A stretch of 64,000 nt of DNA, taken from the NCBI RefSeq assembly GCF_013523125.1, contig NZ_JAAMQJ010000020.1, positions 19,726-83,725 on the forward strand, given 5' to 3'. Numbering within the stretch: the stretch's first letter is position 1; every line of letters begins with the position of its first letter. Below the pieces are notes generated by a model that worked only from the letters and a program-made list of their open reading frames with translations, was not told where the DNA came from and searched no databases. A program made the position numbers and the translations under genes. This document shows, in pieces, positions 26,777 through 34,265 of this stretch. The DNA comes from Pseudomonas entomophila (GTDB lineage Bacteria > Pseudomonadota > Gammaproteobacteria > Pseudomonadales > Pseudomonadaceae).

Positions 26777-28267
26777 ATGACTGAATTGCTGAGCAAAGAA
26801 GGCTACGCGGCGATCGCCGCCGACCTGCAACTGCGCACCCAGGCGTTCATCGACGGCCAGTTCCGCGATGCCCAGTCGGGCCGCACCTTCGTCACCACCA
26901 ACCCGGCCACCGGCCAGCAGCTGGTCGAAGTCGCCGCCTGCGACGTCAACGACGTGAACGTCGCCGTGGCCGCGGCCAAGCGCGTGTTCGAGGCAGGCAC
27001 CTGGTCGAAGATGCAGCCGAACGACCGCAAGCACGTGCTGCAGAAGTTCGCCCAGCTGCTCGAAGACAACGCCCATGAACTGGCGGTGCTCGAGTCCCTG
27101 GACAGCGGCAAGCCGGTCAGCGAATGCCAGACCGTGGACGTGCCGGAAACCATCCATACGATCCGCTGGCACGCCGAGCTGATCGACAAGATCTACGACG
27201 CCACGGCCCCGACCGGCCACGCTGCCGTGACCATGGTCGTGCGCGAGGCCATCGGCGTGGTCGGCCTGGTGTTGCCATGGAACTTCCCGCTGTTGATGCT
27301 GGCCTGGAAGATCGCCCCGTCGCTGGCGGCTGGCTGCTCGATCGTGGTCAAGCCGGCCAAGGAAACCACCCTCAGCGCCCTGCGTGTGGCCGAACTGGCC
27401 CATGAGGCCGGCATTCCGGCAGGTGTATTCAACCTGGTACCAGGCGGTGGCCGTGAAGTGGGCGAGGCCATCGGTCGCCACATGGACATTCCGATGGTGA
27501 GCTTCACCGGCTCCACCGACACCGGCCGGCTGTTCCTCAAGTACGCGGCCGAGTCCAACCTCAAGCGCATCGTCCTGGAGCTGGGTGGCAAGAACCCGGC
27601 CGTGGTCATGAACGACTGCGAAGACCTGGACGAAGTGGCCCAGTTCGTCACCGCCGGTGCCTTCTGGAACATGGGCGAGAACTGCTCGGCATCCTCGCGC
27701 CTGATCGTGCACAAGGACGTCAAGGACGAGTTGCTGGGCCTGATGGCCAAGCACCTGAAGGACTGGAAACTGGGCGACCCGCTCGACCCGGACAACCGCC
27801 TGGGCGCGATGGTCAGCGCGTCGCACTTCGAGAAGGTCAAGTCGTACCTGGACTACGCTGTCGAGCAGAAACTCAGCATCGTTCAGGGCGGCGAGACCGA
27901 AGAGGGTGTGTTCGTGCAGCCGACCATCGTCGACAACGTGGGCCGCGACAGCAAGCTGTTCGTCGAAGAGATCTTCGGTCCGGTGCTGAGCGTGACCAGC
28001 TTCGAGACCTTCGACGAAGCCATCGAGCTGGCCAACGACACCGTGTACGGCCTGGCCGCCTCGGCCTACACCGGCAGCCTGCGCAACGCACTGCGCCTGT
28101 CGCGTGAAATCCGCGCGGGCGTGGTGACGGTCAACTGCTTCGGCGAGGGGGATGTGAGCACGCCGTTCGGTGGCTACAAGGAGTCTGGCTTTGGTGGACG
28201 TGACAAGTCCATCTGGGCCCATGACCAGTACACGGAGCTCAAGACCATCTGGATCAACGCTTCGTGA
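26777..28267 (+). CDS. NAD(P)-dependent aldehyde dehydrogenase
   Basis: Cytoplasmic aldehyde dehydrogenase of 496 residues, normal for the family. The catalytic Cys lies in WNMGENCSASSRLIVHK near residue 302 and the general-base Glu in RIVLELGGKNPAVVMND near residue 268. The nucleotide motif is VSFTGSTDTGRLFLK. It resembles PuuC-type enzymes that oxidise gamma-aminobutyraldehyde derivatives, and the context (flavin amine oxidoreductase, DapA-family enzyme) allows 2-oxoglutarate semialdehyde as another substrate. It forms an operon with the DapA-family gene (12-base gap) and is followed by a strong hairpin. Confidence 0.93.
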   Translation: MTELLSKEGYAAIAADLQLRTQAFIDGQFRDAQSGRTFVTTNPATGQQLVEVAACDVNDVNVAVAAAKRVFEAGTWSKMQPNDRKHVLQKFAQLLEDNAHELAVLESLDSGKPVSECQTVDVPETIHTIRWHAELIDKIYDATAPTGHAAVTMVVREAIGVVGLVLPWNFPLLMLAWKIAPSLAAGCSIVVKPAKETTLSALRVAELAHEAGIPAGVFNLVPGGGREVGEAIGRHMDIPMVSFTGSTDTGRLFLKYAAESNLKRIVLELGGKNPAVVMNDCEDLDEVAQFVTAGAFWNMGENCSASSRLIVHKDVKDELLGLMAKHLKDWKLGDPLDPDNRLGAMVSASHFEKVKSYLDYAVEQKLSIVQGGETEEGVFVQPTIVDNVGRDSKLFVEEIFGPVLSVTSFETFDEAIELANDTVYGLAASAYTGSLRNALRLSREIRAGVVTVNCFGEGDVSTPFGGYKESGFGGRDKSIWAHDQYTELKTIWINAS

Positions 28268-28273
28268 CGGGTA

Positions 28274-28302
28274 GGGCGCATGCGGCCTTGTCGCATGCGC
28301 CC
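28274..28302 (+). terminator. Hairpin terminator after aldehyde dehydrogenase
   Basis: Perfect 11-bp arms GGGCGCATGCG (28274-28284) and CGCATGCGCCC (28292-28302) around a 7-base loop, 6 bases beyond the stop codon. No T-run follows, so termination may need Rho. Confidence 0.65.
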
Positions 28303-28466
28303 GCACACGCTGCGCTGTTCTGACGGAGTTCGGCGCGCAACTGGCCACTGCCCCCCTAGGCAGTGGCTTCTTCGCATCTGGAGGGTCGTGAGCGTGATCG
28401 CCGCCATCGCAAGGCGCCAGCGCACCAGGGCTCGCTCAGGTGGTTACCGTGAGGAGGGCATGACTG

Positions 28467-30212
28467 ATGGCACATGTCGTTTCGCTGTTCCGTTACCCCA
28501 TAAAAGGCTTCGAAGGTGAATCCCTCGACCGCGTTTCGCTCGTCTGCGGCCAAGGTATCCCCGGTGATCGTGTCGTAGGCATCACTCGAAGTGGAGCGCC
28601 CGCAGGCGCGGCTCCGTTCCAGCAACTGACGACCAACCCGGGGCTGGTCCACTTCGTACCCGGACGTCGCGCGGGTGCGGCGACGCTCCACGAGCGACGG
28701 GCTGCCGGGGCTGGCGATCTGCTGAGCAACCCCGAGGGCCTGATCGAACGCTTCGGTGCGCACACCCAGGTCGTCCAACGCAAGGACGGCCTCGGACACT
28801 GGGATTTCGACGACTCGGCACTGTCGATCATCAATGTCCGCACGGTAAAGGCTTTGTCCACGCTGCTGGGCATGTCGCTGGACCCCATGCGCTTTCGGGC
28901 CAACCTCTACATCGAGGCCGAACCCTTTTCGGAGTTCGACTGGCTGGGAAGGGGGGTCGATATCGGCCAGGCCCAACTGTCGATCGTCCGTCCTACCAAG
29001 CGCTGCAGCGCCACATCGGTGAACCCGCAGACAGGCGAGCTGGATATGAACCTGCCGGCGCAGCTCAATCGGCACTTCGGTCACCTGTACTGCGGTGTGT
29101 ATGCGCGCGTCGAGCGCGCAGGGGATCTGGCGCCTGGTGACGCGGTCAGTCCTACACAGCACCACTATCCAGCCCCGTTGGCCATCGCGACACGGGTGCC
29201 GAAGGTGCCTGCCCTGGTCTCGTGGCCACGGCCCGTCGAGGTCGTCGACATCGTCGAAGAGGCGCAGGGCATTCGCTCGGTCTGGCTGCAGGACCGTCTC
29301 GCCGGGCTGGGCTCGCTGGCCGATTTCGTGGCGGGGCAGCATGTCGCGCTGCATCGGCTGACGGTGGAGGGCGCCTGGCGGCGCTATACCGTTTCAGGCA
29401 TCGACGGTGATCGGGTGCGCCTGACCGTGAAGCAGGGCGAGGGTGTCGGCTCCAAGGCCATCCATGCCCTGCAGGTCGGTCAGTCCCTGCAGTTGAGCGG
29501 GCCCTTCGGGCCGCCCAGTATCGACCTGCAGACCCCTGCGAATCTCTTCCTGACGGCAGGCATCGGCATCACGCCGACGATCACCAAGCTGCAAGCGCTC
29601 GTCGACGCCGGCTACGACCGGCCCGTGCAGGTCGTGCACAGTGTGCGCGCCGGTAATGAGCTGGCGCTGTGGGAGGAGGTGACCGCGCTGCTGACGCGGC
29701 TCAAGGCCGGTATTGCCACGCTGCACGTGACCCAGGGCGCTGAGGGTATCGAAGGCGCGGTGGCGGGCCGTCCGTCCCTCGATGCGTTGATCGCCGACGC
29801 GGCTGCCCGTGGCGCGGCCATCCATGTCTGCGGGCCCGAGGGTTTCCAAGCCCAGGTCCTGGCCTGCGCAGAGCGCGTCGAGAGCGTCGACCGCTTGCAC
29901 ATGGACAGTTTCGCGACGCCAGACACCGTGGTCGAGATGCGACCCATCCCCCAGTCGGGCCCCTTCACCGTGACCTTTGGCCGCTCGGGGTTCTCTGCCG
30001 TCTGGCATCCGGCGGACGGCACGCTCTTGAACTTTGCCGAAGCCAAAGGCCTCGTGAGACCGGCCCATTGCCGTGCCGGGTTGTGCCAGACCTGTGCGTG
30101 CACGCTGCTGGAGGGCGAGGTGTTCACGTTGACCGGTACAGCCAGCGTCAAGTCGGGGCAAGCGCTAATGTGCGCCGTTGTCCCTGCCAGCGATCTTCGT
30201 CTCGACTGCTGA
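28467..30212 (+). CDS. MOSC domain fused to ferredoxin reductase and 2Fe-2S ferredoxin
   Basis: Three-part redox protein of 581 residues. The N-terminal MOSC domain (about 1-215) contains YPIKGFEGESLDRVSL, ALSIINVRTVKALSTLLGM and IVRPTKRCSATSVNPQTGE, with the usual Cys. The middle (about 235-480) is a flavin/NAD ferredoxin reductase (WRRYTVSG, GPFGPPS, FLTAGIGITPTITKLQAL, HVCGPEGFQAQVL). The C-terminal 2Fe-2S ferredoxin has cysteines in HCRAGLCQTCACTLLEG and LMCAVVP. This order matches oxygenase-partner reductases, and would feed electrons to a Rieske oxygenase or demethylase, but none is encoded nearby. Single gene, 199 bases after the aldehyde dehydrogenase on the same strand; convergent with pcaJ-like gene. 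Confidence 0.87.
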   Translation: MAHVVSLFRYPIKGFEGESLDRVSLVCGQGIPGDRVVGITRSGAPAGAAPFQQLTTNPGLVHFVPGRRAGAATLHERRAAGAGDLLSNPEGLIERFGAHTQVVQRKDGLGHWDFDDSALSIINVRTVKALSTLLGMSLDPMRFRANLYIEAEPFSEFDWLGRGVDIGQAQLSIVRPTKRCSATSVNPQTGELDMNLPAQLNRHFGHLYCGVYARVERAGDLAPGDAVSPTQHHYPAPLAIATRVPKVPALVSWPRPVEVVDIVEEAQGIRSVWLQDRLAGLGSLADFVAGQHVALHRLTVEGAWRRYTVSGIDGDRVRLTVKQGEGVGSKAIHALQVGQSLQLSGPFGPPSIDLQTPANLFLTAGIGITPTITKLQALVDAGYDRPVQVVHSVRAGNELALWEEVTALLTRLKAGIATLHVTQGAEGIEGAVAGRPSLDALIADAAARGAAIHVCGPEGFQAQVLACAERVESVDRLHMDSFATPDTVVEMRPIPQSGPFTVTFGRSGFSAVWHPADGTLLNFAEAKGLVRPAHCRAGLCQTCACTLLEGEVFTLTGTASVKSGQALMCAVVPASDLRLDC

Positions 30213-30471
30213 GATCGTCGCAGAGCCATCGCTTGGGGTGAGCGCCGATTCCGCACGGCCAGGGAGGACAGTGCGGGCTTGGACGGGTGTCAGGATGTCT
30301 GCGCCGGCCAGTTCCCCAGCCAGTGCATCGACGAAGTCGGCTTCGTCCACCTCCGCAGGCAGCGGCATGCCGGGCAGGCACGAGATCGCCGGTGCCGGTC
30401 CCTGTACCAGTGCATAGGGCATCGGCTTGCCCAGCGCGACCCATTCGCCCCAGATCTGCCCGATGGCACCG
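30213..30471. other. Gap between convergent genes, weak minus-strand frame
   Basis: A minus-strand frame here (about 85 residues from an internal ATG near 30422) contains MPYALVQGPAPAISCLPGMP, but it has no ribosome site, overlaps the end of the MOSC fusion gene, and matches nothing I recognise. It may be a gene remnant or chance. Confidence 0.25.
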
Positions 30472-31113
30472 TTACTCCATCAGCGGCACACCACTGAGTG
30501 CCTGCAACGCCTCGAACGTCACGTCCGCGCAGATCTCGACCACTTTCAGCCCTTCAGGGATCACGTCCAGCACGGCCAGGTCGGTGTAGATACGGCTCAC
30601 GCAGCCCATGCCGGTCAAGGGGTAGGTACATTCCGCGACCAGCTTGCTCTCGCCGGTCTTGGTCAGGTGGTCCATCATCACGAACACCTGGCGCGCTCCG
30701 GTGGCCAGATCCATGGCGCCGCCCACGGCCGGGATCGCGCCTTCTGCCCCGGTGTGCCAGTTGGCCAGGTCCCCCCTGACCGAGACCTGGAAGGCGCCCA
30801 GCACGGCGATGTCCAGGTGGCCGCCGCGCATCATCGAGAACGAGTCGGCATGGTGGAAATAGGCGCCGCCAGGCAACAGCGTCACGTGCTGCTTGCCGGC
30901 GTTGATCAGGTCGTCGTCTTCCTCGCCAAGCGCCGGGCTGGGGCCCATGCCCAGCAGGCCGTTCTCGCTGTGCAGGAACACGTCCTTGTCGCCCAGGTAG
31001 TTGGCCACCAGGGTCGGCGCGCCGATGCCCAGGTTCACGTAGGCACCTTCCTGGATGTCGGCGGCCACGCGCTGGGCCATGTCGGTACGGGAGCGCTTTC
31101 GGGTGATGGTCAT
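30472..31113 (-). CDS. pcaJ: 3-oxoadipate CoA-transferase subunit B-like
   Basis: Beta subunit of a succinyl-CoA:3-oxoacid CoA-transferase, 213 residues, which equals the length of P. putida PcaJ, and the sequence follows that protein closely. The catalytic Glu lies in VFLHSENGLLGMGPSPALGE, near residue 50, the usual SENG motif. Other marks are DIQEGAYVNLGIGAPTLVAN, HHADSFSMMRGGHLDIAVLG and MDLATGARQVFVMMDHLTK. ATG at 31113, eight bases past the subunit A stop, so the two are co-translated. It transfers CoA between succinyl-CoA and a 3-oxo acid. The paralogous position away from other pca genes means the exact substrate is open. Confidence 0.88.
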   Translation of the reverse strand: MTITRKRSRTDMAQRVAADIQEGAYVNLGIGAPTLVANYLGDKDVFLHSENGLLGMGPSPALGEEDDDLINAGKQHVTLLPGGAYFHHADSFSMMRGGHLDIAVLGAFQVSVRGDLANWHTGAEGAIPAVGGAMDLATGARQVFVMMDHLTKTGESKLVAECTYPLTGMGCVSRIYTDLAVLDVIPEGLKVVEICADVTFEALQALSGVPLME

Positions 31114-31121
31114 GGCAGGCC

Positions 31122-31817
31122 TCAGGATGCATGGGCGAGGGAAGCGGCGGCAACGCCAGGCGCGGCCACCACGCGTTGGACGAAGATGCCGGGGGTGACG
31201 ATGTGTTCCGGGTCCAGTTCGCCCAGCTCGACGATCCAGTCGACCTGGACGATGGCGGTCTTGGCGGCCATGGCCATGATCGGGCCGAAGTTGCGCGCCG
31301 CCTTGCGGTAGGTCAGGTTGCCCCAGCGGTCCCCATGGTGCGCCTTGATCAGCGCGAAGTCGGCGTGCAGCGGCATCTCCAGCACGTACTGGCGGCCGTC
31401 GATCTCGCGGGTTTCCTTGCCTTCGGCGAGCAGGGTGCCGTAGCCGGTCGGCGAATAGAACGCGCCGATGCCCGAGCCTGCGGCGCGGATGCGTTCGGCC
31501 AGGTTGCCTTGCGGCACCACCTCCAGCTCGATCTTGCCGGCGCGGTACAGGGCATCGAACACGTAGGAGTCGGACTGGCGCGGGAACGAGCAAATGACCT
31601 TGCGCACGCAGCCGGCCTGGAGCAGCGCGGCCAGGCCGGTGTCGCCGTTGCCGGCGTTGTTGCTGATGATGGTCAGGTCGCGGGGGGCGAGGGCGATCAG
31701 GCCGTCGATGAGCGCCGAAGGCATGCCGGCAGTGCCAAAACCGCCGACCATCAGGGTCGAGCCATCAGTGATGCCGGCGACGGCGCTGGCGATGGAGGGG
31801 TGGGTCTTGTCGATCAC
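31122..31817 (-). CDS. pcaI: 3-oxoadipate CoA-transferase subunit A-like
   Basis: Alpha subunit of the same enzyme, 231 residues if read from the GTG at 31817 (VIDKTHPSIASAVAGITDGS), which equals P. putida PcaI in length; GGAG lies about eight bases upstream. The open frame extends 26 codons farther without matching the family. Family marks are TLMVGGFGTAGMPSALIDGL, ISNNAGNGDTGLAALLQAG, CSFPRQSDSYVFDALYRAGK and IGAFYSPTGYGTLLAEGKET. It leads the two-gene operon and is divergent from the two-component regulator at 32071. Confidence 0.88.
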   Translation of the reverse strand: MIDKTHPSIASAVAGITDGSTLMVGGFGTAGMPSALIDGLIALAPRDLTIISNNAGNGDTGLAALLQAGCVRKVICSFPRQSDSYVFDALYRAGKIELEVVPQGNLAERIRAAGSGIGAFYSPTGYGTLLAEGKETREIDGRQYVLEMPLHADFALIKAHHGDRWGNLTYRKAARNFGPIMAMAAKTAIVQVDWIVELGELDPEHIVTPGIFVQRVVAAPGVAAASLAHAS

Positions 31818-32070
31818 GGCAGGGCTCCGGGTAATGAGGCGAGGGGCAGGGCGCGCGAAGATCGTTTCGGGCGTTTTGGGTAGCTTGCCGCACATGGAGG
31901 GAGGAATAGAGAGGAGGGCACTGTAACCGTGCGGTTACCGAACGGTTCTTGGGCCTGGGAGGCGGTTCATGTTCAGCACTGATGTCCCCCTGTGATCAAG
32001 GTGTTGCCGGCCGACGTGCACTCAGCACACAATACTTATTAAGAATTGTTTTCACTCGCAAGGTTTTCCC

Positions 32071-32793
32071 ATGCAGTCGGCCATCACCCTCCCTCGTACC
32101 GTTCGTGTTCTCGCCATTGAAGATGACCCCGTACTGTCGGCCCACATCGACAGCCATCTGGCTGAGCGGGGCTTTGCCGTAACCCTGCGCCATAGCGCTG
32201 ACGGGGTGCCGGCATTGTTGAGCGAGGGCGGTTACGATCTGGTGTTGATGGACATCATGCTGCCGGACAGCAACGGGCTCGAGACGCTCGTCGAGCTACG
32301 GCGCAAACAGCGTGTGCCGGTCATCCTGATGTCCGCACTGGGGGCCGAGCAGGACCGCATCGTCGGTTTCAGCCAAGGGGCCGACGACTATCTGCCCAAG
32401 CCTTTCAGCATAGCGGAGCTGGACGTGCGCATCGAAGCCATTCTGCGGCGGGTGGCCTACGAGCGAGAGGCACCGGCACACCTTGCGCTGCCCCATGACT
32501 CGGGCCTGTCGTTCGACACGTTGCACGGCGATGTCAGCCACGACAACCGCTGGGCCGGGTTCACCAGCAGCGAGTACCGCATTCTCGAGACCTTGTTGCA
32601 GGCCCAGGGCGAGGTGCTGAGCAAGACTTTCCTCTACCAGCAAGCCTTGAACCGTGCCTATTCGATTCACGACCGCAGCCTGGACATGCACGTCAGCCAT
32701 ATTCGTCGCAAGCTGCAGGACATCGGCTACAGCGCAGGCCGGGTCGAAACGGTACGAGGCGCGGGCTATGTCTTCAAGCGCGTGCTGCCATGA
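32071..32793 (+). CDS. pfeR: OmpR-family response regulator, PfeR-like
   Basis: Response regulator of 240 residues. The receiver domain has the acidic pair in VLAIEDDPVL and the phosphoacceptor Asp61 in DLVLMDIMLPDSNGL, with the Lys in DDYLPKPFSIAELD. The C-terminal winged helix is FTSSEYRILETLLQAQGEVL ... VSHIRRKLQD ... VRGAGYVF. It overlaps the kinase gene by four bases (ATGA), and the gene for a catecholate-siderophore receptor follows. This order, regulator-kinase-receptor, matches pfeR-pfeS-pfeA of P. aeruginosa, so activation of the receptor in response to enterobactin is the likely role. The AT-rich upstream stretch near 32025-32060 could hold a Fur site but I see no clear match. Confidence 0.85.
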   Translation: MQSAITLPRTVRVLAIEDDPVLSAHIDSHLAERGFAVTLRHSADGVPALLSEGGYDLVLMDIMLPDSNGLETLVELRRKQRVPVILMSALGAEQDRIVGFSQGADDYLPKPFSIAELDVRIEAILRRVAYEREAPAHLALPHDSGLSFDTLHGDVSHDNRWAGFTSSEYRILETLLQAQGEVLSKTFLYQQALNRAYSIHDRSLDMHVSHIRRKLQDIGYSAGRVETVRGAGYVFKRVLP

Positions 32794-34127
32794 CGCTGCC
32801 TGACCGCCACTCACTGTTCTGGACGCTGCTGGGTGGAATCGCACTGTTGAGTCTGCTGGTGATAAGCCTGCATGTGGACGTCAGCCGGCGCCTCGAAATG
32901 GCTACCTCGACCCTTGGCGAGCCGGCTCGACACGTGCTGTCCGGTTATGCCGAGGAGGCCGAACGTGCCTGGGAAGCGGGCGGCACCCCGGACGTCGATA
33001 CGTTCCTCGCCCGTTTGAAGGCACAGGAGGGCGTCTGGGCTGCGGTGGTCGGGCTGAACGATCAGTCGCTGTCATCGCAACCCTTGCGCGACCGCGAGCG
33101 CAAACGGCTGCATTTCATGCGATCGCTCGAATGGTCGGTTGGTCGCCCAGGTGGCACACCCACATTCTACGTGCCGTTCCAGCGCAGCGAAGCCCGACTG
33201 GTGATGGACTTGCCAGCACGGCTCGACCCTCGCAAGTACAACCACCTCTGGCGCTTGCTGCTGGAGCGGCTGTTGCCCGCCTGCCTGGCCTTCGGTCTGG
33301 GTGTGCTGCTGTATCGCAAGGTGATCGCGCCCCTGGCCATTTTGCGCAGGCAGGCCATGGCCCTCAGTGCCGGCGACCTGTCGGCCAGGGTCGGTAGCCA
33401 GCTGGCCGCTCGCCGTGACGAACTCGGTGAGTTGGCGCGGGCCTTCGATCATATGGCCGGCCGACTGGAAAACACGGTGGGCTTTCAGCGCCAGCTATTG
33501 CGCGACCTGTCCCACGAACTGCGCACTCCACTCAGCCGCCTTCGGGTCACCGGTGAGCGCGAGCAGGATCCCGTCGCGCTGCGCCAGCGTCTGGAGCGGG
33601 AAGTACAGGGCATGGAGCAGTTGATCAACGGCATTCTGGAACTGGTCTGGCTGGACACCGAGCGACCGACGCTACCGCTCGCGCCTGTGGACATTGGGCG
33701 CCTGTGGGACGTGCTGTGCGAAGACGCCTGCTACGAAAGCGGCTGGTCGCCAGAGCGTTTGCGCAACGCGCTACCCGACGACTGCGTGGTGCTGGGGCAC
33801 CTGAACAGCCTGGCCCAGGCCATGGAAAACGTGCTGCGCAATGCCATACGCCATTCACCGCCCGACGGTGTGGTGACGTTGGGCGGCCACCGGCAAGGCG
33901 ATGACTGGCATCTGTGGATCGAGGATCAAGGCCCGGGCATTGCGCCCGACAAGCTCGAATCGATCTTCCAGCCCTTCACCCGGCTCAACGCCGCGCGCCC
34001 AGGTGGAGAGGGCTTCGGCCTCGGCCTGTCGATCGCTCGTAGCGTGAGCCGATTGCAGGGTGGCGCTGTATGGGCGCAAAACCGCACCCCAGGTCTGCGC
34101 ATCACGCTGCGCATGCCAAGTGTATAG
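32790..34127 (+). CDS. pfeS: Sensor histidine kinase, PfeS-like
   Basis: Membrane sensor kinase of 445 residues. First membrane helix about residues 10-27, periplasmic sensor part about 28-155, second helix about 165-180, and a HAMP segment after it. The phosphoacceptor His is in LLRDLSHELRTPLSRLRVTG. The ATP-binding boxes are AMENVLRNAIRHSPP (N), WIEDQGPGIAPDKL (G1) and GEGFGLGLSIARSVS (G2). The signal is probably periplasmic ferric enterobactin or a related catecholate, inferred from the PfeR-like regulator and receptor on either side. Confidence 0.85.
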   Translation: MTLPDRHSLFWTLLGGIALLSLLVISLHVDVSRRLEMATSTLGEPARHVLSGYAEEAERAWEAGGTPDVDTFLARLKAQEGVWAAVVGLNDQSLSSQPLRDRERKRLHFMRSLEWSVGRPGGTPTFYVPFQRSEARLVMDLPARLDPRKYNHLWRLLLERLLPACLAFGLGVLLYRKVIAPLAILRRQAMALSAGDLSARVGSQLAARRDELGELARAFDHMAGRLENTVGFQRQLLRDLSHELRTPLSRLRVTGEREQDPVALRQRLEREVQGMEQLINGILELVWLDTERPTLPLAPVDIGRLWDVLCEDACYESGWSPERLRNALPDDCVVLGHLNSLAQAMENVLRNAIRHSPPDGVVTLGGHRQGDDWHLWIEDQGPGIAPDKLESIFQPFTRLNAARPGGEGFGLGLSIARSVSRLQGGAVWAQNRTPGLRITLRMPSV

Positions 34128-34265
34128 AATGTAAAAAAGATTTACTCTCAATTGCGAACCTATAGCATTCGCCCTCGTTCCGGGCAGGTCCGGAGCGAGC
34201 CGAATGCGCTGCCAACCGAAGCCGTACGCTCCTGCCTGCATTAATTCATAGCAAGGAGTGTTTCG

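Noticed and set aside
25682..28348. Long open minus-strand frame (888 codons) over the DapA and aldehyde dehydrogenase genes
   Set aside because: It is antisense to two clearly identified enzymes; GC-rich codon bias makes long mirror frames common.
30148..30444. 98-codon minus frame after the MOSC fusion
   Set aside because: No ribosome site or known family; overlaps the MOSC gene and conflicts with its strand.
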